DNA of 12,523 bases from a bacterium (GTDB lineage: Bacteria; Patescibacteriota; Minisyncoccia; UBA6257; 2-01-FULL-56-20), in contig JAKAGE010000019.1 of NCBI GenBank assembly GCA_021817655.1, positions 1 to 12,523 of the forward strand, given 5' to 3'. Under the pieces are notes generated by a model that was not told where the DNA came from, made no database searches, and saw only the letters and a list, made by a program, of their open reading frames with translations. Both the position numbers and the translations under genes were made by a program. This document shows positions 1-7,112 of the stretch, piece by piece; positions within the stretch are counted from its first letter, which is position 1, and each line of letters starts with the position of its first letter.

Positions 1-1
1 G

Positions 2-2146
2 GAGCAGGTGCTCGTCACGCTCATGAAGAAATATCCGAAGGAGCATGTTCCTGCGATCGAGGAGATCCAGGATGTCGTCGAGACGCAGCTCGTGCTCATG
101 GATTTTCAGAAGACCGCCAAGGCATACATCCTGTACCGCAACGAGCGGGCGCAGATCCGCGAGAGCCGCCGGGAGATCCCGGATTATGTGAAAAAGCTTG
201 CGGAAGCGAGCAAGAAGTATTTCCGCAACCAGCTTGCGGAGTTCGTCTATTACCGGACGTATGCGAATTGGATCCCGGAGGAAGGCCGCCGGGAGACGTG
301 GATCGAGACAGTGGACCGGTATGTGGCGTTCATGCACGAGAATCTCGGGGATAAGCTGACGGGCGAAGAATATGCCGAAGTGCGGGAGGCGATCCTGCGG
401 CAGGAGGCGATGCCGTCCATGCGGCTTTTGCAGTTCGCGGGAAAAGCGGCGCGCACCAACAATATCGCGGCATACAATTGTTCGTACATCGCGCCGCAGA
501 AGATCGAGGACTTTGCCGAGATCATGTACATCTCGATGAGCGGAACGGGGGCGGGGTTCTCCGTGGAGAGCCAGAACGTGCAGAAGCTTCCCCAGATCAA
601 GCGCCAGACCGGCAAGAAGCTGAAGACGCATGTCGTTGGCGACAGCAAGGAGGGGTGGGCCGACGCGCTGACGCTGGGGCTTCGCGCATGGTTCGACGGA
701 AAGGATGTTGATTTCGACCTGTCGCAGATCCGGCCGGCCGGCGCGCGCCTCAAGACCATGGGCGGCAAAAGTTCCGGTCCGGAGCCGCTGCGCTCGCTCC
801 TTGCATTCGCCAAGGCGAAGATACTTGCGAAGCAGGGGCGGCGCCTGTCAAACATCGATGTGCACGACATCTGCTGCAAGATCGGGGAAGTGGTGGTGGC
901 GGGCGGCGTGCGCCGCTCGGCGATGATCTCGCTCTCCGACCTCGATGATTCGGAGATGCGCAGCGCGAAGACCGGACAGTTCTATTTCGAGGATCCTCAG
1001 CGGACCATGGCGAACAATTCCGCCGTGTACATGGAGAAGCCGACGGCGGAAGAATTCATGGACGAGTGGCTTGCGCTCGCCAAGAGCCATACCGGAGAGC
1101 GGGGGATCTTCAACCGCGGAAGCCTGCCGTTCCAGATCCCGAGCCGGCGCAAGCGCATCCTTGGCAGGAAGATCGCCCGCGTCGGCACGAATCCGTGCGG
1201 GGAGATCCTGCTCCAGCCGAAGCAGTTCTGCAACCTTTCGGAAGTGGTCGCGCGGGCGGAAGATACGGAAGAAACGCTCATGAGGAAGATCCGCATCGCG
1301 GCGATCCTCGGCACATACCAGTCGACCCTTACGCGCTTCCCATATCTTTCGAAGAGCTGGAAGAACAACTGCGAGAAGGAGCGTTTGCTCGGCGTTTCGA
1401 TCACAGGGCAATGGGATTGCCCGGCCGTGCGGAACGAGGATACCCTGCGCAAGCTCCGCGACCGCGCGGTCGCCGTGAACCGCGAATACGCCAAACGGTT
1501 CGGCATTCCGGCGTCATCGTCCGTCACGTGCGTGAAGCCGTCCGGCACGGTCTCCCAGACGGTGGATGCCGCTTCGGGGCTCCATGCGCGGCATGCGCAG
1601 CACTACATCCGCCGCGTGCGCATTTCGGCGACCGACGCGCTTTTCCACATGATGAAAGACCAGAAGGTTCCGTATTTCCCGGAGGTCGGGCAGTCGCTTT
1701 CGTCCGCTTCGACGTTCGTCTTCGAATTCCCGGTGAAGGCGCCGGAAGGGGCGGTGCTGAAAGATGATCTCTCCGCGATCGATCAGCTCGAGTACTGGCG
1801 GAAGGTGAAGGTGAATTATACGGAACACAATCCGTCGGTGACGATCTCGATCGGGGAGAACGAATGGATCGCGGTCGCGAACTGGCTCTACGAGCACTGG
1901 GACATGATCGGCGGCCTTTCGTTCCTGCCGCGCGAGAATCACGCCTATCTCCTTGCGCCGTACGAAGAGATCGCGAAGGAGCGGTACGAGGAAATGGTCG
2001 CAGCGATGCCCGAGATCGATTTTTCGCAGATCCTTCTCTATGAGAAGGAGGATTCGACGGACGTGAAGAAAGAGCTTGCCTGCGCCGGCGGCGTGTGCGA
2101 GATCGACGACATTCCGGTCGGTGCGGAAGCGGCGGCAACGCATTGA
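2..2146 (+). CDS. nrdJ: Adenosylcobalamin-dependent ribonucleoside-triphosphate reductase (class II), 5'-truncated
   Basis: Reduces ribonucleotides to deoxyribonucleotides using a thiyl radical generated from adenosylcobalamin; cytosolic. The frame is open from base 2, so the true start lies upstream; GTG at 8 is only the first start-like codon in view. Residues here count from that GTG. The cysteine pattern matches the monomeric Lactobacillus leichmannii-type enzyme. C397 in NPCGEI is the expected radical site, with N395 and E399 beside it. C158 (YNCSY) and C408 (FCNLSEV), eleven residues after C397, form the redox pair. C692 and C697 (CAGGVC) are the C-terminal shuttle cysteines. Residues 1 to about 52 read like the end of an ATP-cone regulatory domain (KTAKAYILYRNERAQIR). 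About 15 residues follow the shuttle pair. The stop TGA overlaps the pyrD start by one base. The family call is very secure; the ATP cone is probable because only its end is visible. Confidence 0.95.
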   Translation, partial: EQVLVTLMKKYPKEHVPAIEEIQDVVETQLVLMDFQKTAKAYILYRNERAQIRESRREIPDYVKKLAEASKKYFRNQLAEFVYYRTYANWIPEEGRRETWIETVDRYVAFMHENLGDKLTGEEYAEVREAILRQEAMPSMRLLQFAGKAARTNNIAAYNCSYIAPQKIEDFAEIMYISMSGTGAGFSVESQNVQKLPQIKRQTGKKLKTHVVGDSKEGWADALTLGLRAWFDGKDVDFDLSQIRPAGARLKTMGGKSSGPEPLRSLLAFAKAKILAKQGRRLSNIDVHDICCKIGEVVVAGGVRRSAMISLSDLDDSEMRSAKTGQFYFEDPQRTMANNSAVYMEKPTAEEFMDEWLALAKSHTGERGIFNRGSLPFQIPSRRKRILGRKIARVGTNPCGEILLQPKQFCNLSEVVARAEDTEETLMRKIRIAAILGTYQSTLTRFPYLSKSWKNNCEKERLLGVSITGQWDCPAVRNEDTLRKLRDRAVAVNREYAKRFGIPASSSVTCVKPSGTVSQTVDAASGLHARHAQHYIRRVRISATDALFHMMKDQKVPYFPEVGQSLSSASTFVFEFPVKAPEGAVLKDDLSAIDQLEYWRKVKVNYTEHNPSVTISIGENEWIAVANWLYEHWDMIGGLSFLPRENHAYLLAPYEEIAKERYEEMVAAMPEIDFSQILLYEKEDSTDVKKELACAGGVCEIDDIPVGAEAAATH

Positions 2147-2148
2147 TG
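2144..2148 (+). promoter_or_regulatory. TGATG stop-start overlap joining nrdJ and pyrD
   Basis: The TGA stop of nrdJ and the ATG start of pyrD share one base. This arrangement usually allows a terminating ribosome to restart on the next gene. With no recognisable Shine-Dalgarno in front of pyrD, it is the best explanation for how pyrD is translated, and it implies the two genes are on one mRNA. That consequence is inference; the overlap itself is directly visible. Confidence 0.7.
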
Positions 2149-3252
2149 TATGAATCGATCATAAAACCGGTCCTTTTCCGGTTCGATCCGGAGCGCGTAC
2201 ACGATTTTTTCGTGGGTTTCGGGGAGTTTTTAGGGAGCAATGCGATGACGCGCGGGATGGTCCATGCGGCGTGCGGGTACGAACATCCGTTGCTCCGTAC
2301 GCATGTGCTCGGCATCGATTTTGCGAATCCGGTCGGGCTTGGTGCGGGATTCGACAAGGACGTGCGGCTCACGAAGATCATGCCGGCGGTGGGATTCGGT
2401 TTCATGGAGGTGGGGGCGGTCACGCAGTTCCCGTACGCAGGCAATCCGGGCCGGCGGCTCGTGCGCCTGCCGGACGATCGATCGCTCATCGTCTATTACG
2501 GGCTGAAGAATATCGGCGCCGCGGCGATCGGACGGAAACTCTCGCGCCTGCGGTTTTCGTTCCCCGTCGGGATCAACATTGCAAAAACGAACCGCGCGGA
2601 CATCAAGGGCGATGCGTCAGTGGCGGATTATGCCGCGACCTATCGTCAGCTGGCCCATCGTTTCTCGTATGCGACGATCAATATCTCCTGCCCGAATGCG
2701 CAGGACGGATGCACGTTCCAGGATCCGGCGATGCTCGACACCCTGCTCGGCGCTCTTGCCGCGGAGGAGAAGCCGTGCCCGGTGCTCCTCAAGCTTTCGG
2801 CGCATCTTTCCATGGGCGAGGTCGATGAGATCCTCGCTATCGTCCAGAAGCACGGGCGGCTCGTCGACGGGTTCGTCATCGGGAATCTGGCAAAGGATCG
2901 GAGCATCCTGCAGCTGCGTTCGCCGCGCGAGCGGCTCGATCTCATTCCCGCAGGCGGTATTTCCGGCGCGCCCGTGCGGGCCCTGACGACAGCAATGATC
3001 AGGCACATTTACGGGAAGACCGGTGGGCGATACGCCATCATCGGCCTTGGCGGCGTGTTCACGGCGGAGGATGCGTACGAGAAGATCCGCGCGGGGGCAT
3101 CGCTCGTGCAGATCGTGACGGGGCTCATTTACGGGGGCCCGCGCGCGGTGGCGCGGATCAACCGCGGTCTTGCCCGTCTGCTTGCGCGCGATGGCTATAC
3201 GCATGTCGCGGACGCGGTGGGTGCGGACGTGAGAACCGGCGCGCCCGCATGA
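2146..3252 (+). CDS. pyrD: Dihydroorotate dehydrogenase, class 2-like (quinone type by fold)
   Basis: Oxidises dihydroorotate to orotate in pyrimidine synthesis, with FMN as cofactor. The 368-residue protein has the class 2 N-terminal helical extension (FDPERVHDFFVGFG, about residues 12-25) that normally sits on the membrane. FMN-barrel motifs follow in order: NPVGLGAGFDKD 61-72, GINIAKT 142-148, a GGISG loop near 270-274, IIGLGGV 298-304 and GASLVQIVTG 317-326. The start chosen is ATG 2146, which overlaps the nrdJ stop as TGATG; the reading frame stays open upstream to 2095, but that would overlap nrdJ by about 50 bases and adds no family sequence. Oddity: the motif NISCPN (179-184) has cysteine (C182) where class 2 enzymes normally have the catalytic serine; cysteine is the class 1 base. 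The electron acceptor is therefore uncertain. No clear Shine-Dalgarno precedes it, so translation is probably coupled to nrdJ. Confidence 0.95.
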   Translation: MYESIIKPVLFRFDPERVHDFFVGFGEFLGSNAMTRGMVHAACGYEHPLLRTHVLGIDFANPVGLGAGFDKDVRLTKIMPAVGFGFMEVGAVTQFPYAGNPGRRLVRLPDDRSLIVYYGLKNIGAAAIGRKLSRLRFSFPVGINIAKTNRADIKGDASVADYAATYRQLAHRFSYATINISCPNAQDGCTFQDPAMLDTLLGALAAEEKPCPVLLKLSAHLSMGEVDEILAIVQKHGRLVDGFVIGNLAKDRSILQLRSPRERLDLIPAGGISGAPVRALTTAMIRHIYGKTGGRYAIIGLGGVFTAEDAYEKIRAGASLVQIVTGLIYGGPRAVARINRGLARLLARDGYTHVADAVGADVRTGAPA

Positions 3253-3261
3253 TGATAAAAT
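3253..3261 (+). promoter_or_regulatory. Candidate extended -10 promoter (TGATAAAAT) for glycerate kinase
   Basis: TAAAAT (3256-3261) matches the TATAAT consensus at five of six bases and is preceded by TG plus one base, an extended -10 element. It lies directly after the pyrD stop and ends 12 bases before the glycerate kinase ATG, so a start about 7 bases downstream would leave only about 5 untranslated bases. No -35 box was recognised. It is weaker than the boxes at 7101 and 9369, and read-through from pyrD remains possible. Confidence 0.4.
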
Positions 3262-3273
3262 GATAACGGACCA

Positions 3274-4563
3274 ATGAAGATCCAGAATTTCGAACAGCTT
3301 GCGACGACGGATGCGCGACGGGAGCTTCTCGCGATCGCGGAGGCGGGATACGAGGCCATCGATACGGCGGCGGTCATGGCGCGCGAATTGCGCCGTGACG
3401 GCGACGCGCTCTTTGTCGGCGGCGAGAGGATCGATCTTGCGGCGGTCGGGAAGGTGGTCGTGGTCGCGATCGGGAAGTGCGCGGCGGATGCCGCGGCGGT
3501 CGCCGACAGGGTGCTGGGCGACCGGATCGCCGCCGGTGTCGTGGTGGACGTAAAGGTGTGTCCCGACCTTCCGCACTTTACGACGTTCTGCGGGACGCAT
3601 CCTTTGCCATCCGACGAGAACGTGCATGCCGCCGAGGCGATCGTTGCGGCGCTCCGGGGCCTTACCGAAAAGGACCTTGCTATTTTCGTCGTTTCCGGCG
3701 GCGGCTCGACGCTGCTCTTTTTGCCCGAGGACCGGGCGAACAGGGAAGAGATCCCGATCATGAATGCGCTCATCGATGCGGGCGCGACGATCCAGGAGAT
3801 CAACGTCATCCGAAAGCATTTGTCCGCCGCGCGGGGCGGCAATCTTGCAAAGGACGCATATCCCGCTCGGGTGGTGTCGCTCATTTTCTCCGATGTCGTG
3901 GGCGACGATCTCTCGCTGATCGCCTCGGGGCCGACCGTAAAGGATGAAACGACGGTTGCGGACGCGATGCGCGTGCTTGAGAAATATGACGTGCGTGCCG
4001 TATGCCATCTCGACAAGTGCGGACTCATCGAAACGCCCAAGGAGGAAAAGTATTTCAAAAACGTCTCGAACGTGCTTGTCGTCTCGAACCGGCATGCGCT
4101 TGACGCGATGAAAGCGGAGGCGGAGGCGCTGGGGTTTGCGGCGGAGATCCGCGGGAGCGCCCTTGTCGGCGAAGCGGACGGCGTGGGCGCGATGATCGCG
4201 GAGGCGATCCATGCGGCGCCTGCGCGCACGGCGCTCTTATGGGCGGGGGAGACGACGGTGACGGTGCGGAATCCGGCCGGACGCGGGGGGCGCAATCTCG
4301 CCCTCGCCGCATCGGCGCTGCGGTCCGTGAGCGACGGCGAGGAGATCTTGTCCTTCGCATCGGATGGCCGCGATCACGGGCCTTTTGCGGGAGCGATTGC
4401 GGATGAGGTGACGAGGAGCGCGGCGGAGATCGTCGGGGCGGACATCGAACAGTTCCGCGCCGCGGATGACACCTATGCGCTCTTCGAGAGGATCGGCAAT
4501 TACGTGGTGACCGGAGACACGGGATCGAACGTGTCGGATCTCATGATCGCGCTCAAGGCCTGA
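3274..4563 (+). CDS. gck: Glycerate 2-kinase (DUF4147/MOFRL family)
   Basis: Phosphorylates D-glycerate with ATP to 2-phosphoglycerate, which the enolase encoded further down can use directly. The 429 residues have the usual family length and two-domain layout. The N-terminal DUF4147 part contains AIGKCA (65-70), the glycine-rich SGGGSTLL (141-148), NVIRKHLSAARGG (177-189) and SDVVGDDLSLIASGPT (206-221). The C-terminal MOFRL part contains GETTVTV (325-331), GRGGRNLALA (337-346), DGRDHGPFAGAIAD (364-377) and the closing TGDTGSNVSDL (413-423), a variant of the usual TGPTGTNVNDL. Proteins of this family are often misnamed hydroxypyruvate reductase (TtuD). The start is ATG 3274, 21 bases after pyrD, with no Shine-Dalgarno and a possible -10 box in the gap. 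The codon choice is strongly GC-rich. The function is assigned by family; the exact position phosphorylated is taken from characterised relatives. Confidence 0.93.
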   Translation: MKIQNFEQLATTDARRELLAIAEAGYEAIDTAAVMARELRRDGDALFVGGERIDLAAVGKVVVVAIGKCAADAAAVADRVLGDRIAAGVVVDVKVCPDLPHFTTFCGTHPLPSDENVHAAEAIVAALRGLTEKDLAIFVVSGGGSTLLFLPEDRANREEIPIMNALIDAGATIQEINVIRKHLSAARGGNLAKDAYPARVVSLIFSDVVGDDLSLIASGPTVKDETTVADAMRVLEKYDVRAVCHLDKCGLIETPKEEKYFKNVSNVLVVSNRHALDAMKAEAEALGFAAEIRGSALVGEADGVGAMIAEAIHAAPARTALLWAGETTVTVRNPAGRGGRNLALAASALRSVSDGEEILSFASDGRDHGPFAGAIADEVTRSAAEIVGADIEQFRAADDTYALFERIGNYVVTGDTGSNVSDLMIALKA

Positions 4564-4640
4564 CGGTTTTTTTGGAAGGCCTCAAATTTCAATATCCAAA
4601 TGCAAAATAATCCACGGTAATCAAAAATCAAATTAAAAAT
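4564..4640. other. AT-rich intergenic spacer between gck and ppsA
   Basis: This 77-base gap is strikingly AT-rich against GC-rich neighbours. It begins with a run of seven T (4567-4573) just after the gck stop. The heptamer AAGGCCT occurs at 4555-4561 and again at 4576-4582; the inner six bases are palindromic, so the copies could also pair as a 6-bp stem with the T run in the loop, which is not the layout of an intrinsic terminator. The rest is a series of related CAAAT/CAAAA words. AATAAT (4606-4611) is a five-of-six -10 match that could start a ppsA transcript with about a 22-base leader. There is no Shine-Dalgarno before the ppsA ATG. Confidence 0.5.
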
Positions 4641-7097
4641 ATGAAAGAAAAATACACGAAAAAATTCGAGGAGGTAGGGATCAAAGATGTGGGGCTTGTC
4701 GGCGGAAAGAACGCGTCGCTCGGGGAGATGATCCGGACGCTTGGGGCAAAAGGAGTGCCGGTGCCGTCCGGATTTGCCGTCACCGCTGACGGGTATTTTC
4801 ACTTTCTCGAAGAGACCGGACTCGAGGAATTCATCAAAGAAACATTGAAAGGGCTCGATACGAAGGACCTTAAGGAGCTTGAGCGCCGCGGAAAGCTCGT
4901 ACGCGACAAGATCATGCATACCGAGTTCCCGGCGGACCTTCAGGCGGAGATCATGGCCGCATACCGCGAAGTGGAGCGGCGCTACGGCAAGAACACGGAT
5001 GTGGCGGTGCGGTCATCGGCGACGGCGGAGGATCTGCCGGGGGCGAGTTTCGCGGGGGAGCAGGAAAGCTATCTCGGCATCCGGGGCGGCAAAGCGGTGT
5101 GCGTGGCGGTGCGCGCCACGATGGCGTCGCTCTTCACCGATCGTGCGATCTCATACCGCGCGGACCGCGGATTCGACCATCTGAAGATCGCGCTTTCCGC
5201 CGGCGTGCAGAAGATGGTGCGCTCGGACAAGGCGTGCTCGGGCGTGATGTTCTCGGTGGATACGGAGTCCGGCTTCAAGGACATCGTCATCATCAACGGG
5301 TCGTGGGGGCTGGGCGAGATGATCGTGAAGGGCGAGGTGACGCCGGACGAGTTCATCGTCTGGAAGCCGGGGCTTGCCGGAAAGATGAAGCGGCCGATCA
5401 TCGAGAAGAAGCTCGGCGTCAAGTTGCGCAAGATGATCTATCATGCGGGCGCGGGCATCCAGCAGACGAAGATCGTGGGGACGTCCCCTGCGGAGCGCGA
5501 CGGGTTCGTGCTGACCGACAAAGAGGTCGCACAGCTCGCAGCGTGGGGGATGGTCATTGAGAAGCATTACACCGACCATTACAAGAAATGGACGCCGATG
5601 GATATGGAGTGGGCGAAGGACGGCGTGACCGGGCAGATCTACATCGTGCAGGCGCGCCCGGAGACGATCCAGGCGGGCCGCGACTTCTCGAAGCTCAAGG
5701 AATACATTCCGCAGGAGCACAAGGCGCCGTTCCTTACGGGCGCGTCGGTGGGATCGAAGATCGCGACGGGCAAGGCGCACGTCATCATGGACGCGAAGCA
5801 CATCAACGACTTCAAGAAGGGCGAGATCCTCGTGACGACGATGACCGACCCCGATTGGGAGCCCATCATGAAGATCGCGGCGGCGATCGTCACCGATAAG
5901 GGGGGGCGCACGTCCCATGCGGCGATCGTTTCGCGGGAGCTCGGCATTCCGGCGGTCGTGGGAACCGAGCGCGCGACAAAATCGATCAAGACCGGCGACG
6001 TGATCACCGTCGATACGACGGGGAGCGGCGGAAACATCATCAAGGGCGCGATGAAATTCAGAGTGGTGGAACATGACCTCAAGAAAGTGCCGAAGCCGAA
6101 GACGAAGGTGATGGTGAACGTCGCGGTCGCGGACAGCGCGTTCGAGGTATCGTTCCTGCCGAACCAGGGCGTTGGCCTCGCGCGCGAGGAATTCATCATC
6201 GCATCGAAGATGGGACTGCATCCGATGGCGCTGCTTAATCTGAAGGACCAGCAGCCGGCGGTACGGCGCGCCATCGAGGAAAAGATCCGGGGCTGGAAGG
6301 ATCCGAAGCAGTATTACATGGAGAACCTCGCGTTCGGCATCGCGAAGATCGGGGCGGCGTTCTTCCCGCATCACGTGATCGTGCGGTTCAGCGATTTCAA
6401 ATCGAACGAGTACCGGACATTGCTCGGCGGCGAGGCGTACGAGCCGAAAGAGGAGAACCCGATGATCGGCTGGCGCGGCGCATCGCGCTACTATGACCCG
6501 AAGTTCAAGCCGGCGTTCATGCTCGAGGCCGCGGCCCTTAAGATCGTGCGCGAGGAGATGGGGCTTACGAACGTGATCCCGATGGTGCCGTTCTGCCGCA
6601 CGGTGGAAGAGGGGATCAAGGTGCAGGAAACGATGGCGGAGGCGGGGCTCATCACGAACTATATGGCGGGCCGGAAGGGCGGCGCGCGGGCAAAAGGAAA
6701 CGGCGGCGCAAAGACCCCGATCTACGTGATGTGCGAGATCCCGTCGAATGTGCTCCTCGCCGACCGGTTCCTCGATGTTTTCGACGGCATGTCGATCGGC
6801 TCGAACGATCTTACCCAGCTCACGCTCGGCCTTGACCGCGATTCGGGCATCGTGACGAAGATCGCGAACGAGAACAATGAGGCGGTGAAGCTCCTGATCG
6901 GCGAGGTCATCAAGAAGGCGCGTGCGCGCAAGAAATACATCGGCATCTGCGGACAGGCGCCGTCGGACTACCCGGATTTTGCGCAGTTCCTCGTGACGCG
7001 GGGGATCGAGAGCATCTCTTTGAACCCTGATACGGTGGTGCCGACCACGATTGCGATCGCAAAGGAGGAAGCAAAGATGAAGGGGAGGGGGCGATAG
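4641..7097 (+). CDS. ppsA: Phosphoenolpyruvate synthase (pyruvate, water dikinase)
   Basis: Interconverts pyruvate plus ATP and phosphoenolpyruvate plus AMP and phosphate; cytosolic. The 818 residues are close to the usual family length and show all three domains. The N-terminal ATP-grasp part has VGGKNASLGEM (20-30) and VRSSATAEDLPGASFAGEQE (123-142). The swivelling phosphohistidine domain has GGRTSHAAIVSRELGIPAVV with H426 as the phosphorylated residue. The C-terminal substrate barrel has VRFSDFKSNEY (581-591), MCEIPSNV (697-704), SIGSNDLTQLTLGLDRD (718-734) and the GICGQ cysteine C770. An extra basic, glycine-rich segment (about residues 676-692) interrupts the barrel just before MCEIPSNV. 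The start is ATG 4641; the N-terminus lines up with the family without extension. By context it links the enolase product to pyruvate. The physiological direction cannot be read from sequence. Confidence 0.97.
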   Translation: MKEKYTKKFEEVGIKDVGLVGGKNASLGEMIRTLGAKGVPVPSGFAVTADGYFHFLEETGLEEFIKETLKGLDTKDLKELERRGKLVRDKIMHTEFPADLQAEIMAAYREVERRYGKNTDVAVRSSATAEDLPGASFAGEQESYLGIRGGKAVCVAVRATMASLFTDRAISYRADRGFDHLKIALSAGVQKMVRSDKACSGVMFSVDTESGFKDIVIINGSWGLGEMIVKGEVTPDEFIVWKPGLAGKMKRPIIEKKLGVKLRKMIYHAGAGIQQTKIVGTSPAERDGFVLTDKEVAQLAAWGMVIEKHYTDHYKKWTPMDMEWAKDGVTGQIYIVQARPETIQAGRDFSKLKEYIPQEHKAPFLTGASVGSKIATGKAHVIMDAKHINDFKKGEILVTTMTDPDWEPIMKIAAAIVTDKGGRTSHAAIVSRELGIPAVVGTERATKSIKTGDVITVDTTGSGGNIIKGAMKFRVVEHDLKKVPKPKTKVMVNVAVADSAFEVSFLPNQGVGLAREEFIIASKMGLHPMALLNLKDQQPAVRRAIEEKIRGWKDPKQYYMENLAFGIAKIGAAFFPHHVIVRFSDFKSNEYRTLLGGEAYEPKEENPMIGWRGASRYYDPKFKPAFMLEAAALKIVREEMGLTNVIPMVPFCRTVEEGIKVQETMAEAGLITNYMAGRKGGARAKGNGGAKTPIYVMCEIPSNVLLADRFLDVFDGMSIGSNDLTQLTLGLDRDSGIVTKIANENNEAVKLLIGEVIKKARARKKYIGICGQAPSDYPDFAQFLVTRGIESISLNPDTVVPTTIAIAKEEAKMKGRGR

Positions 7098-7106
7098 TGG
7101 TATAAT
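7098..7106 (+). promoter_or_regulatory. Extended -10 promoter (TGGTATAAT), apparently leaderless
   Basis: A perfect TATAAT at 7101-7106 is preceded by TGG, giving an extended -10 element, in the 15-base gap between ppsA and the hydroxyacid dehydrogenase. Only six bases separate it from the ATG at 7113, so transcription starting about seven bases downstream of the box would begin at or next to the start codon. No -35 match is seen at the usual spacing, which fits an extended -10 promoter. A leaderless transcript is inferred from this spacing. Confidence 0.75.
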
Positions 7107-7112
7107 ATCCCC

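Noticed and set aside
2095..2145. Upstream start for pyrD inside the end of nrdJ
   Set aside because: The extra 17 residues are shadow sequence of the nrdJ C-terminus, and the class 2 N-terminal extension aligns from the ATG at 2146.
2617..4212. 531-residue open frame on the minus strand across pyrD and gck
   Set aside because: Antisense shadow of two well-supported genes, with no recognisable motif.
4555..4582. Possible terminator after gck from paired AGGCCT and a T run
   Set aside because: The T run lies in the loop, not after the stem, and the stem is only six base pairs, so it does not fit an intrinsic terminator.
7062..7080. Strong Shine-Dalgarno-like AAGGAGG followed by an ATG at 7078
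   Set aside because: The ATG is in frame within the last codons of ppsA and opens no separate gene; the purine run simply encodes its lysine- and glutamate-rich tail.
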